From the NCBI GenBank assembly GCA_026398735.1, contig JAPLSH010000013.1:1-55651 (forward strand): 55,651 bases of DNA, given 5' to 3'. This document shows positions 54,798 through 55,651 of the stretch, in pieces. Source of the DNA: Pseudomonadota bacterium (lineage in GTDB: Bacteria; Pseudomonadota; Gammaproteobacteria; Steroidobacterales; Steroidobacteraceae). Made by a program: the position numbers and the translations under genes. Position 1 is the first letter of the stretch; each line of letters starts with the position of its first letter. The notes below the pieces were generated by a model. It was not told the origin of the DNA and searched no databases. It saw only the letters and a list, made by a program, of their open reading frames with translations.

Positions 54798-55651
54798 TCA
54801 CGAGCCCACCAGTTTGCGGTGCGAGTACAGCGCCATCAGGATGCCGAAGCCAGCAAGCAAGGTCACCATTGAGGTGCCGCCATAACTGACCAAGGGCAAC
54901 GGCACGCCCACGACCGGCAGCAGACCGCACACCATGCCGGTGTTGATGAATACATAGACGAAGAAGGTTAGCGCGAGACTGGATCCGAGCAGCCGCGCAA
55001 ACGTGTCTTGCATTTGGGTGGCCAGATAGAGCGCGCGTCCAACCACGAACAAATACAGCATGACCAACACCAGCATGCCCAGCAGACCGAACTCTTCGCC
55101 AATGACGGCAAAGATGAAGTCGGTGTGTCGCTCGGGCAGGTATTCAAGTTGTGATTGGCTGCCATTCATCCAGCCCTTGCCGAATACGCCGCCGGAGCCG
55201 ATGGCGATTTGCGATTGGATGATGTGATAACCCGCGCCCAACGGGTCGTTCTGCGGATCAATGAAGGTAAACACGCGTTGGCGTTGATAGTCGTGTAGCA
55301 GTGTCCATCCAAACCACGCACTGCTCATACCAACTAAGGTCAGTGCGGCAAGCACCAACAGTGGCACACCTGCCATCAGCACGACCAATGCGCCGCCAAT
55401 CAGGATGAGCAGTGCAGTGCCCAAGTCTGGCTGTATGGCTGTCAGACCCACTGGCACCAGGATGATTGCCGCAGTGACGGCCAGCGTGCCCAGACCCAAA
55501 GGCAGCGGGCGCTCTTGCAGATACCAGGCCACTAGCATCGGCACGGCGATCTTCATGATCTCTGAAGGTTGGAAGCGGATGAAGCCCAGATCCAGCCAGC
55601 GCTGCGCGCCTTTGCCGATGTAACCCGACGCATCAACCACGAGCAGCAGCA
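54798..55651 (-). CDS. rodA: Rod shape-determining protein RodA (5' end missing)
   Basis: The frame is open to the right window edge; about 284 residues of the usual 370 are present, lacking the first membrane helices. SEDS glycosyltransferase: GAQRWLDLGFIRFQPSEIMKIA, LTAIQPDLGTALLI, LGAGYHIIQSQIAIGSGGVFGKGW, LPERHTDFIFAVIGEEFGLLG, and VPLPLVSYGGTSM are clear. It polymerises lipid II for side-wall growth with PBP2. It precedes mltB-rlpA-dacA-dat on the same strand. Confidence 0.96.
   Translation of the reverse strand, partial: LLLVVDASGYIGKGAQRWLDLGFIRFQPSEIMKIAVPMLVAWYLQERPLPLGLGTLAVTAAIILVPVGLTAIQPDLGTALLILIGGALVVLMAGVPLLVLAALTLVGMSSAWFGWTLLHDYQRQRVFTFIDPQNDPLGAGYHIIQSQIAIGSGGVFGKGWMNGSQSQLEYLPERHTDFIFAVIGEEFGLLGMLVLVMLYLFVVGRALYLATQMQDTFARLLGSSLALTFFVYVFINTGMVCGLLPVVGVPLPLVSYGGTSMVTLLAGFGILMALYSHRKLVGS

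Overview
The window looks like a piece of a GC-rich (about 60% or more) proteobacterial chromosome, most likely gammaproteobacterial. The main reason is the cell-wall block at the right end (rodA-mltB-rlpA-dacA-dat), with support from pntAB, a class I fumarase, an Fpr-type ferredoxin-NADP reductase and a YghU-type glutathione transferase. The assignment is an inference; no rRNA or tRNA gene was seen. Coding density is very high, no gap between genes exceeds about 260 bases, and I saw no insertion sequence, prophage gene, CRISPR array or origin.

Left part (1-5311): the 3' end of an unknown gene, a sterol-desaturase-family membrane hydroxylase, pntAB (proton-translocating transhydrogenase) and a LysR regulator. 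Next (5312-9948) is a compact signalling island: two paralogous winged-helix regulators (one fused to a degenerate receiver domain and preceded by a run of 12 G), a PDE-like HD phosphohydrolase between them, and a hybrid histidine kinase.

Middle (10120-26315) is an accessory catabolic region. It holds secreted proteins of a poorly characterised family with a GH(W/Y)EGD-like motif, DUF6152 proteins, a natural fusion of the two, two short-chain dehydrogenases, an MFS carrier, an acylating semialdehyde dehydrogenase, a two-subunit molybdenum hydroxylase with an NTF2-like protein and a glutathione transferase, a serine hydrolase, a PQQ quinohaemoprotein dehydrogenase with unusual active-site residues, and a 3-hydroxyacyl-CoA dehydrogenase-like enzyme. 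Together they suggest stepwise oxidation of an alcohol or ester substrate, but the substrate cannot be read from sequence.

Housekeeping and salvage (26325-32301, minus strand): fumarase, SelO, thymidine kinase, a CNT nucleoside transporter and a 2-oxoglutarate/Fe(II) oxygenase. A TonB receptor with a clear terminator, a methyltransferase, an NnrU-like protein and a patatin/Omp85 autotransporter follow.

Carotenoid locus (38813-47030): crtC, crtI, crtD and a DUF2306-like membrane gene form one overlapping operon. It diverges from a cytochrome P450-ATP-grasp ligase pair, which is followed by a ferredoxin-NADP reductase. The short divergent promoter carries a TGT-N12-ACA dyad like a PpsR/CrtJ site. 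This suggests an acyclic, hydroxylated carotenoid of the purple-bacterial type that is further oxidised and ligated to something. It is the best candidate here for an undescribed pathway.

Right end (47035-55651): a DUF2452-like gene, two MFS carriers, an Spx/ArsC-like protein, tadA, and the minus-strand cell-wall operon rodA-mltB-rlpA-dacA-dat, in which rodA is cut by the window edge.
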